The notes below the pieces were generated by a model that did not search any database, was not told where the DNA came from, and worked only from the letters and a program-made list of their open reading frames with translations. From Verrucomicrobiota bacterium (GTDB taxonomy: Bacteria > Verrucomicrobiota > Kiritimatiellia > UBA8416 > JAIOPI01), in contig JAQCIA010000179.1 of NCBI GenBank assembly GCA_027620105.1, positions 1-5,176 on the forward strand: a DNA stretch of 5,176 nucleotides. The letters are read 5' to 3'. Of the stretch, positions 1 to 5,176 are shown piece after piece (the stretch's first letter is position 1; each line of letters starts with the position of its first letter). The position numbers and the translations under genes were made by a program.

Positions 1-474
1 ATTATTAAGGTCTTCGTTCCACAGCGTCGGGAGATCTGCCCCCGCACCGTAGAGCGCCCAGCCACCCGCCTCGCGATCGAAGGAGATGCTGTTGGCGCCG
101 TTGGTCAGCGCGCTCGTGGCCCAAAGACGGCCGCTGTTGCCGTAGAGCATGATGAAGGCGTTGACGGGAGTGGTGTTGCAGGCGAGCGTGAGGTTCAGCG
201 CCTGGACACCCGCGCGACGGTAGTCGCCCGCGAATGAGCCGATTGTGGCCTGTGCGGCCAACTCCACGCGGACCGGGGTCGGAAAGCCGGGGTACGGCAG
301 TGACGTCGAGACTTGCCCGCCGTTGAACGTCACCGTCGACTGGCCAACGGTGTTGACGGTATTCCAAGAGGTCGCCGTGGTCGTTGCCGCCGTTGCCGAG
401 TTCGCCACTGCGAGCGCCACCGCGATTCCGAGCCAGCGCGTCACGCCCGTCGCCGAATTCTGTTTCGTCGTCAT
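1..474 (-). CDS. Secreted beta-rich protein, N-terminal fragment (3' end outside window)
   Basis: The frame is open from the ATG at 474 to base 1, giving 158 residues with no stop. It begins with a Sec signal peptide: a polar N-region (MTTKQNSATGVTRW), the hydrophobic core LGIAVALAVA, and an Ala-X-Ala site around residues 27-30 (NSATAA). The mature part is Thr/Ser/Asn-rich with alternating hydrophobic residues, including FAGDYRRAGVQALNLTL (81-97) and VNAFIMLYGNSGRLW (104-118). This resembles the beta-sandwich 'F-x-GDY...V..L' pattern seen in exported Verrucomicrobia-type proteins, but no named family is claimed. An AAGGAAGGG ribosome binding site lies about nine bases before the ATG. The gene starts 58 bases after the LamG-like gene, in the same direction, so the two are probably co-expressed. 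Another overlapping frame (5-484) is longer on paper but lacks a signal peptide and is arginine-rich like a shadow frame. Confidence 0.82.
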   Translation of the reverse strand, partial: MTTKQNSATGVTRWLGIAVALAVANSATAATTTATSWNTVNTVGQSTVTFNGGQVSTSLPYPGFPTPVRVELAAQATIGSFAGDYRRAGVQALNLTLACNTTPVNAFIMLYGNSGRLWATSALTNGANSISFDREAGGWALYGAGADLPTLWNEDLNN

Positions 475-532
475 GTTTATCCACCCTTCCTTTGTACCCT
501 CGATCGTCAACATTGATCCCCGGTTGACCGAC

Positions 533-1915
533 TTAGTGCGTCACCGTCACGGATGCGTCGATGCCTGCCTGACGTTTCACCCACATGGAGGATCCCGGTG
601 CGATGCTGCCGGAGGCGGGCTGGCCGTTGAAGCGGTACCAGGCATTCGCCGCGTTGTTCCACCAATACTCTGCGTAGGCATTCGGTGTTGAAGGTGCCGC
701 CACGTAGAGGCGATCACCCTGGGTCAAACGGTCGGGCGAATCGCCAGGACCGTCCTTAATTGGAAGATCTGCAAATGTATCCGTTTCCGGCCAAGTCAGC
801 GCCGTGAAGCCCGAGCGGGGCCCACTGATGCCGTTCAGCGCGAAGGATTCCGTTTGACCAGCCGCCGTGGGCTGAATGGTGCCGCCGATCGCATACACGG
901 TTGTGTTGACGTAGGGATAGAACCCGAAGGTCTGTGGACGGCTGTTTGCCGGGTCGATCATCAGACGGGTGTTGGAGTAGATATACATCAGGTTTTCGTC
1001 CGGCGCCGTGGGCGACTGCGGCGGGTCGTAGAAGGCGCCGCTGTTGACTCTGTAAATCGCGAACGCGTCGTTCACGTTCCAGACATAGAGATCATCCCCG
1101 TTGACCAAGCCGCTCAGGATGTCATTGCCCAGTGCACCGCTGACGCTCTTGGCGTCGGCGGGGGAGGTGTAGCGTGACGCATAGGCCGCCAACGTGAAGT
1201 CTTGCAGCGGCGGGGTTGCCCCGGCGGCATGCTCGTAGACCGCAACCTTGTCATCCGAGGTGCCGACCGCGGTGAACCCGCGGGACACGGCCAGCGCATC
1301 GATGTCGGCCTGATTGCCGCTCTCCACGACCACGCTGCTGAGGGCGGTGGCCAGCGTGCTGAAGGCCAGGTTGGATACGAGCTTGGTCATGGCGGACTTG
1401 TAGGCGCCCGAGGTGGAATAGAGGTCCCACGTGTCTGTCGCGTAGTTGGCATGAATGATAAAGCCATAGTAAAGGTCGCCGGAGAACTGTGTGGGGCCAC
1501 CAACATTCCCCCAGCCGCTCGACGTAAAAACCTTCAGTTGTCCGGTCGACGTGATGTACAGCGCACCGGAGGCGTTCGCGCTGGTGACCGATGTGGGATC
1601 CGGGTCAAGTGCACCCGCCTTCGCCGGCTTGATATAAACCTGGATCCAGACGTTGTCGTATTGCGGCACGGGGTCAACGGCCAAGGTCACCTTTTTGTTG
1701 GTGATTCTCAAACCTTGATCACCCGCACCAGTTTTTTCCGCGCCTCCGACCGCTACTGCCGTCCCGCTACCGACGTCCGTCAGCGGATCGCCAAGGCTGA
1801 ATCCGCTTTCAAACCCCTGGGCATAGGGAAGAGTTGTAGACGCCACCGATGTCGAGCCGACGGCCGCCACGCCCCCCAGCACCCCGACAATCATCAAAGT
1901 TGTGCGTATGTTCAT
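533..1915 (-). CDS. Sec-exported protein: LamG-like N-domain plus two GD-x-LYV modules
   Basis: 460 residues. A classic signal peptide spans about 1-26: MNIR, a hydrophobic core, then a VAS-type cleavage site. The mature protein opens with LPYAQGFESGFSLGDPL (29-45), a common start of LamG/concanavalin-like jelly-roll domains in exported proteins, and that beta-rich domain appears to run to about 215, ending in VESGNQADIDALAVSRGF. The C-terminal half (about 228-455) has two related blocks with GDDLYV (273-278) and GDRLYV (400-405); the second continues into YWWNNAANAWYRFNG and PGSSMWVKR, which recalls TIGR02597-like proteins of Verrucomicrobia. There are few cysteines, and no catalytic motif, membrane anchor or PEP-CTERM tail is visible. 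A strong ribosome binding site (GGAGAGG within 1930-1921) supports the ATG at 1915. The likely role is a secreted or surface-attached protein, perhaps glycan-binding. Its placement right after secretion-platform genes makes it a candidate substrate, by inference only. Confidence 0.85.
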   Translation of the reverse strand: MNIRTTLMIVGVLGGVAAVGSTSVASTTLPYAQGFESGFSLGDPLTDVGSGTAVAVGGAEKTGAGDQGLRITNKKVTLAVDPVPQYDNVWIQVYIKPAKAGALDPDPTSVTSANASGALYITSTGQLKVFTSSGWGNVGGPTQFSGDLYYGFIIHANYATDTWDLYSTSGAYKSAMTKLVSNLAFSTLATALSSVVVESGNQADIDALAVSRGFTAVGTSDDKVAVYEHAAGATPPLQDFTLAAYASRYTSPADAKSVSGALGNDILSGLVNGDDLYVWNVNDAFAIYRVNSGAFYDPPQSPTAPDENLMYIYSNTRLMIDPANSRPQTFGFYPYVNTTVYAIGGTIQPTAAGQTESFALNGISGPRSGFTALTWPETDTFADLPIKDGPGDSPDRLTQGDRLYVAAPSTPNAYAEYWWNNAANAWYRFNGQPASGSIAPGSSMWVKRQAGIDASVTVTH

Positions 1916-1996
1916 TCGCTACCTCTCCCTCTTCTACGCGCAGCGGAGCTGCCACCCCGCTTCACTGCCGCCTCGTTTCGAACCAAGTTAATTGCG

Positions 1997-2046
1997 CCCC
2001 TGTCACTTCACTGTCCAGCGTCGGATCATAGTGTGACAAACAGGGG
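1997..2046. repeat. Imperfect inverted repeat in the spacer, possible operator or leader hairpin
   Basis: CCCCTGTCAC (1997-2006) pairs with GTGA (2033-2036) and CAGGGG (2041-2046), giving ten pairs with a four-base bulge (2037-2040). The loop contains the TATGAT hexamer. No U-run follows on the minus strand, so it does not look like a terminator. It could be an operator or a leader hairpin; chance is possible. Confidence 0.3.
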
Positions 2047-2058
2047 GCTTTCTGTCAA
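2025..2058 (-). promoter_or_regulatory. Possible promoter for the secreted-protein genes (weak)
   Basis: On the minus strand a consensus TTGACA (2058-2053) precedes TATGAT (2030-2025), a near-consensus -10 box, about 110 bases before the LamG-like gene. The spacer is 22 bases, too long for a standard housekeeping promoter (about 17), so the two hexamers may not work together. The 190-base spacer after a run of tightly packed genes supports a new transcription start somewhere here. Confidence 0.25.
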
Positions 2059-2081
2059 CGGGAAACAGAGAAGTTTTGACG

Positions 2082-2100
2082 TTTTTTTTTTTTGGGGGGG
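2082..2100. repeat. T12G7 homopolymer tract
   Basis: On the plus strand twelve T (2082-2093) are followed at once by seven G (2094-2100); on the minus strand this reads C7 then A12, starting five bases after the MORN gene's stop codon. It is the only such low-complexity tract in the window. It is not a terminator for the minus-strand genes, because they would transcribe A, not U. Possible readings are a slippage-prone regulatory tract, an A-tract that bends DNA upstream of a promoter, or a read or assembly artefact. Confidence 0.8.
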
Positions 2101-2105
2101 TGACT

Positions 2106-3557
2106 TTACTCTGCGAGATAGCGCACGAGCTTGTCACTCTCCCACAACCCCTTGATACGCTTGCCGTTAGGGAAGATGGAAACCCCCTCCCCGTGACGGG
2201 CGCCATCCATGAATTCGCCTTCGTAGGCCTCGCCGCTGGCGTAGACATAGCGCCCGCGCCCTTCCCGCCGACCGTCCGCGAATTCGCCCGCGTACTGCGA
2301 ACCGTCGGCAAAGACATAGGTTCCCAGACCGGTGCGCCCGTCTTGCGCAAACGCGCCGCGATAGAGATCGCCGTTCGCGAAACGCAGAATGCCCACGCCC
2401 TGACGCAGGCCATTCACGAAACCACCGGTGTATTTGATGCCGCTGGCATACAACATGGTCCCGCGTCCCGCGATAACGTCGTTGGCGAATTGCCCCGCAT
2501 AGCGATCCCCATTCTGGGTGAACAGGCTGCCCGTCCCGCTGCGCAGATCCGCTTGAAAATCTCCTGTGTACTTATCCCCATTGGCATACACAAGCGTGCC
2601 ATGCCCATGCCTTAACCCTTCACGAAACTGACCGTCGTACCGATCCCCGGAGCGATGCGTGTAGATGCCCCACCCATGCATCACGCCATTCTCCATCTCG
2701 CCTTCGTAGTGATCGCCGCTGGGGAAATCCACGACCACAATCTCGCGGCGCGCGCTGCCGGGATCGTAGGCCTCCACATCTTGCACGGCGAAGACGCCCG
2801 CGGCCTCGATCCCACGTTCCGTCAATTCGACCGCCTCCAACATGGCGTGCGACGTGGGCATGCGCTCCTCCGTCTCGCCCAAGCCACCGAAATCCGGTAA
2901 ATCTCGCAACGCCTTGCTCATGTCGGGCATCGCTGGCGGGATCCCGCTCGCCCGTGGCGCTTCAACGGTGTGGATGAGGTCCTCGACCTCGGCCTTGACT
3001 GCGGCAATCTTCTGGGCCGCATCGTCGCGCGCGTCCCGTAGTTGGCCATCAATCTGCTCCATGTCGGCCTTGCGTTGTGCATCCAGGTCGTCCACCCAGG
3101 CACGAATCTTTTCCAGACTGGCCAGCACGCCATCCAACTCCCGGTTGCGGGTGATCTCCGACGCGCTCACCTGCTTCAGCGTCTGATCGAGCTCCTGTTG
3201 CAGGGCCTCCATTTGCGCCACACGATTGGACACGGTGCCGAGCGTCGCCACCTGCGCCGCACCGCGCTCCCGCAGCGTGCCGAGCGCCTCGCCGGTGGCT
3301 TCGCGCGTGTGAATCACGTAGATGCCAATCGAGAGGAAAATCACGAGAAAGAAGAGAAAAACGCCCAGCAGCAGTGTCCCCGTCCACACCACCACGCGCC
3401 GGTTGCGACTGCGCTCGGCCTGCATGTAGCGCTTGACCTCATCCATGGTCACGCCATCCAGCGGGCGAATCACCGCGTCATCGCCCACACGGGTGAGCAC
3501 CATCTCGTCGAGGCCCCCGCGCTCCTGTCCGCCGCCACGTGTGTCGCGTTCTGCCAT
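2106..3557 (-). CDS. Membrane-anchored coiled-coil MORN-repeat protein
   Basis: 483 residues. Residues 1-50 are a charged leader with no recognised domain, ending in the basic cluster RSRNRR. A single long hydrophobic span (about 55-82) follows, then a heptad-like, charged helical region (about 85-200) that should form a coiled coil, a proline-rich linker (about 200-280), and a C-terminal domain of eight consecutive 23-residue MORN repeats (281-464) with a partial ninth (465-483). The repeats keep the G-x-x-Y-x-G-x-F...G-x-G pattern. There is no signal peptidase site, enzymatic motif or peptidoglycan-binding motif. The basic flank before the span predicts a cytoplasmic N-terminus and a periplasmic MORN domain. 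The ATG at 3557 is 18 bases after the stop of the GspM-like gene, with only a weak purine-rich ribosome binding site (GACGAGA), so it is probably co-transcribed with the platform genes. MORN domains elsewhere act as scaffolds or lipid/protein binders; a structural partner role with the secretion platform is an inference from position and topology only. Confidence 0.9.
   Translation of the reverse strand: MAERDTRGGGQERGGLDEMVLTRVGDDAVIRPLDGVTMDEVKRYMQAERSRNRRVVVWTGTLLLGVFLFFLVIFLSIGIYVIHTREATGEALGTLRERGAAQVATLGTVSNRVAQMEALQQELDQTLKQVSASEITRNRELDGVLASLEKIRAWVDDLDAQRKADMEQIDGQLRDARDDAAQKIAAVKAEVEDLIHTVEAPRASGIPPAMPDMSKALRDLPDFGGLGETEERMPTSHAMLEAVELTERGIEAAGVFAVQDVEAYDPGSARREIVVVDFPSGDHYEGEMENGVMHGWGIYTHRSGDRYDGQFREGLRHGHGTLVYANGDKYTGDFQADLRSGTGSLFTQNGDRYAGQFANDVIAGRGTMLYASGIKYTGGFVNGLRQGVGILRFANGDLYRGAFAQDGRTGLGTYVFADGSQYAGEFADGRREGRGRYVYASGEAYEGEFMDGARHGEGVSIFPNGKRIKGLWESDKLVRYLAE
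2109..2717 (-). repeat. Array of eight 23-residue MORN repeats plus a partial ninth (coding)
   Basis: The eight full repeats occupy 2717-2166, 69 bases each with no insertion or deletion; the incomplete ninth runs to 2109. They begin GDHYEGEM, GDRYDGQF, GDKYTGDF, GDRYAGQF, GIKYTGGF, GDLYRGAF, GSQYAGEF and GEAYEGEF, then GKRIKGLW for the ninth. Each full copy also carries a G-x-G pair at repeat positions 15 and 17. Copies differ at many positions, so this looks like an old protein repeat under selection, not a recent tandem DNA expansion. Confidence 0.93.
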
Positions 3558-3575
3558 GTATCGTCTCGTCGGAAA

Positions 3576-4130
3576 TCAGCTCGGTGGTGCCGGAATGATA
3601 ACTTTGGTCACGCGCATGGTGCCCTTGACGCGCTTCCCGGTACTGTCCGGCGCCAGCTTCAAGCGCGCAATCCGGTAGGTGCCTTCGCCGAGCATGACCG
3701 TGTGCAGGAAGCGTAAAATCCCCTGCTCATCCGTCTCAAAATCACTGATGTCCAGCGTGTACTCGTCATAAAACTCGGTCGCGCGGGACTCCGGTCCCTT
3801 CGTGGCCAGCAGCGCAACGTCAGAATCCGTCGCAATCTGGGCGATTTCTTCCTTCATCGCGTTCTTCGCCTCGGCCGGTGGCAGGGTACTGCCCAGGCTT
3901 GGCCCAATGCTGGCATACCGCTGCTCCACCAGGGGCCCGGCCTGCAACATGCTCCGCTGATACGTGAGCGTCTTCAGTTCGCGGGCAATGTCGGCATCCA
4001 ATCCCACGCATTTGGCATTCAGAGGACCAAAGACCAGCCAATCCAGCAGCAGTGCGAGCACCACCAGCATCATCAGCAGCAGGAGAAATTTTTCGCGCCC
4101 GTCCAGGCGACTCATGCGATCAGCCAACAT
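3576..4130 (-). CDS. GspM/PilO-like inner-membrane assembly protein
   Basis: 184 residues, near the usual GspM size. A short cytoplasmic leader contains SRLDGREK (7-14), which resembles the R-E-R/K motif just before the membrane span in GspM proteins. One span lies at about 15-36, ending in FGP, which recalls the W-x-P close of the GspM helix. A short coiled-coil stretch follows (about 38-65), and then a C-terminal alpha/beta domain (about 105-178; YTLDISDF, LRFLHTVMLG, YRIARLKLAP) typical of the ferredoxin-like fold of GspM and PilO. The product should pair with the upstream GspL-like protein in the inner membrane. The start is placed at the ATG at 4130 because GGAGG at 4141-4137 lies six bases upstream; a GTG at 4136 has no room for a ribosome binding site. 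The gene overlaps its upstream neighbour by 11 bases, which suggests translational coupling. GspM versus PilO is unresolved because both families are weakly conserved. Confidence 0.75.
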   Translation of the reverse strand: MLADRMSRLDGREKFLLLLMMLVVLALLLDWLVFGPLNAKCVGLDADIARELKTLTYQRSMLQAGPLVEQRYASIGPSLGSTLPPAEAKNAMKEEIAQIATDSDVALLATKGPESRATEFYDEYTLDISDFETDEQGILRFLHTVMLGEGTYRIARLKLAPDSTGKRVKGTMRVTKVIIPAPPS

Positions 4131-5176
4131 CGCCACCCTCCATCCGGCAGACCACGCGGAATCGGAACCGCCCGCTGCTTTCCTGCTGCGTCGTCCCTTC
4201 CTCGCGCACGTCCCTCAGCAGTCCGGATTTCTCGAGCCCTTTGACCAGTTCGCGCACATCGGCGGCCGTCGCCCCGGAACCGCCGACCTGTAAACTGCCG
4301 CGCTCATCGTCGAACTCCACGCCGTCAATGATGATGGCGTCGGGCTTGGGCAGCGCCTGGTGGACTGCGTGCAGCAAATTAAACAAGGCCAGCGTCTGGT
4401 CGCGGCGCTGCTGCACCACTTCCACGAGGCGCATCTTGCGCTCCATCGTCCGAACCTCGGCCTCCTGGGACACGACCTGCTGCCGCACGTCCGCGAGGCG
4501 CGCGTACTTGAAACAGTACCGCAGCGTGCTCCACATGGAAATCAGTACGAGGGTGGTCATGATCAGACAACCCAGCAAATTCAGGGCGCGCGCCTTCATG
4601 ACGAGTTCCTTGCGCAACCGCACGGACTCCGGCACGAGGCGGAAATCAAGCCGGTCCAGATCGAGCGCCATGCCGCACAGCGGCGTGAGGGACAGCAAAT
4701 CGTGCGGGGACTCCGCGAGCACGGCAGCTCCCGGTGTTTTGCGAAACATCTTCAGGCAATCGGCGGATTCCACCGGCATCTCGACCCGTCCGCGCAAGGC
4801 CGCCGCCAGATCCGGCACCTGGCGCGCGGCGCCGCTGAGCAGCAACCGCTCAACCCGGACCCCCGCGTTTTCGCCGGCAAAGGTTTGCAGGGCATTGAGC
4901 ACTTCCCGCCCGAGTTTTTCCCGGGCACCGCCTTCGTCCGACTGCAAGGCCGCCGTCCCGATGAGGATGCTGCGCGTATACAACAGGCGATCCTGCGCGA
5001 TCACGGCAAAGTCCGTAAACCCGGCGTCAACATCGAGCACCGCCACGGCCCCGGCGTGCCCGCCCGCGGGAAAGGCTTTGCGCATCCAGTTGAGAATGCC
5101 TTCCGTGCCGACCGACATGGTGGCCAGGGGCACGCCGGCTTCTTCCATGACGCTGAAGCGATTGCGCAACACGCTG
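4120..5176 (-). CDS. GspL-like assembly platform protein (PilM-PilN fusion), 5'-truncated by window edge
   Basis: The frame is open to the window edge, so the true start lies outside; the GTG at 5172-5170 is almost certainly an internal valine. 351 residues are visible. Numbered from that valine, residues 1-185 look like the second half of the PilM/GspL actin-like (ASKHA) fold: LDVDAGFTDFAVI at 46-58 matches the family's DIG...T phosphate-type strand, LYTRSILIG at 64-72 the 'ftR.ipiG' strand, and LLSGAARQVPDL at 111-122 the 'LsGG...pgL' turn. FRLVPESVRLRKE (177-189) resembles the PilN leader peptide. A membrane span follows at about 196-216, a coiled coil at 223-262, and a PilN-type ferredoxin-like domain at about 270-345. 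One chain carrying both parts is the GspL layout. In known systems the cytoplasmic part docks the secretion ATPase and the periplasmic part pairs with GspM. Roughly 150-190 N-terminal residues are missing. Whether the machine is a T2SS or a type IV pilus cannot be decided here. Confidence 0.85.
   Translation of the reverse strand, partial: SVLRNRFSVMEEAGVPLATMSVGTEGILNWMRKAFPAGGHAGAVAVLDVDAGFTDFAVIAQDRLLYTRSILIGTAALQSDEGGAREKLGREVLNALQTFAGENAGVRVERLLLSGAARQVPDLAAALRGRVEMPVESADCLKMFRKTPGAAVLAESPHDLLSLTPLCGMALDLDRLDFRLVPESVRLRKELVMKARALNLLGCLIMTTLVLISMWSTLRYCFKYARLADVRQQVVSQEAEVRTMERKMRLVEVVQQRRDQTLALFNLLHAVHQALPKPDAIIIDGVEFDDERGSLQVGGSGATAADVRELVKGLEKSGLLRDVREEGTTQQESSGRFRFRVVCRMEGGDVG
4137..4141 (-). 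promoter_or_regulatory. Ribosome binding site that fixes the GspM-like start
   Basis: On the minus strand GGAGG is followed by GTGGCG and then ATG (4130-4128), a textbook six-base spacing. It lies inside the last codons of the GspL-like gene, so the platform genes are translated as an overlapping pair. This site favours the ATG over the GTG at 4136, which begins directly after it. Confidence 0.7.

Larger units (their letters stand above)
1916..2105. other. Intergenic spacer between platform/MORN genes and secreted-protein genes
   Basis: This 190-base spacer is the longest non-coding stretch in the window. Read on the minus strand it holds the C7A12 tract, a TTGACA hexamer, the dyad with TATGAT, a small perfect hairpin (GCAGC, three-base loop, GCTGC; 1952-1940) and the AGGGAGAGGT ribosome binding site. 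No hairpin followed by T residues was found in the direction of transcription, so read-through from the MORN gene cannot be excluded. Confidence 0.6.

Noticed and set aside
5..484. 159-residue minus-strand frame at the left end
   Set aside because: It is arginine/histidine-rich with no signal peptide or domain. A different minus-strand frame, from the ATG at 474, runs open to the window edge, has a good signal peptide and a better ribosome binding site, and explains this region.
506..528. GTCAAC...GTTGAC inverted repeat between the two secreted-protein genes
   Set aside because: The stem is only six pairs with an 11-base loop and no T-run follows on the minus strand, so it is not a convincing terminator; the TTGACG within it has no -10 box at a proper distance.
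2051..2093. Plus-strand hairpin (TCTGT/ACAGA) followed by the T12 run as an intrinsic terminator
   Set aside because: The stem is only five pairs, is separated from the T run by 12 bases, and there is no plus-strand gene for it to terminate.
1202..2155. 317-residue plus-strand open frame
   Set aside because: It lies antisense to the LamG-like gene, crosses the spacer and translates the T12G7 tract as FFFWGG. Its composition is Arg/Gly/Val-heavy and no domain is visible, so it is a GC-rich shadow frame.
3042..3716. 224-residue plus-strand open frame
   Set aside because: It is antisense to the MORN and GspM-like genes, rich in His/Leu/Arg, has no recognisable motif and spans two well-supported genes.
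4134..4136. GTG as start of the GspM-like gene
   Set aside because: It directly abuts the GGAGG motif, leaving no spacer; the ATG six bases downstream has ideal spacing.
5170..5172. GTG as start of the GspL-like gene
   Set aside because: The frame continues to the window edge, and the protein would begin in the middle of the actin-like fold; the gene is cut by the window, not short.

Overview
The window is GC-rich and single-stranded in logic: five protein genes, all on the minus strand and read from high to low coordinates. The first (5' end beyond base 5176) and the last (3' end beyond base 1) are cut by the window edges. No tRNA, rRNA, CRISPR array, insertion sequence or intrinsic terminator was seen. 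The organism cannot be named from the sequence. The mix of a type II secretion/type IV pilus assembly platform, a membrane-anchored MORN protein and Sec-secreted beta-rich proteins with LamG-like and GD-x-LYV modules resembles Verrucomicrobiota/Kiritimatiellota or Planctomycetota gene content; this is an inference, not a measurement.

Region 5176-3576 holds the tail of an assembly-platform operon. A GspL-like protein (a PilM-type actin-like half fused to a PilN-type membrane, coiled-coil and ferredoxin-like half) overlaps by 11 bases a GspM/PilO-like bitopic protein. These two would form the inner-membrane platform that links a secretion/pilus ATPase to the pseudopilus or pilus.

Region 3557-2106, 18 bases further on, encodes a 483-residue protein with one membrane span, a long coiled coil and eight perfectly phased 23-residue MORN repeats plus a partial ninth. 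It sits where gspN or pilP would often lie and is the most unusual item here. By the positive-inside rule its MORN domain should be on the periplasmic side.

Region 2105-1916 is a 190-base spacer with a striking T12G7 homopolymer tract, an imperfect dyad with a TATGAT hexamer in its loop, a small hairpin and a strong ribosome binding site. It probably separates the platform genes from a second transcription unit.

Region 1915-1 encodes two consecutive Sec-exported proteins: a 460-residue LamG-like protein with two GD-x-LYV modules, and a 158-residue N-terminal fragment of a second beta-rich protein. They are plausible surface proteins or cargo of the neighbouring machine, but only their position supports that.
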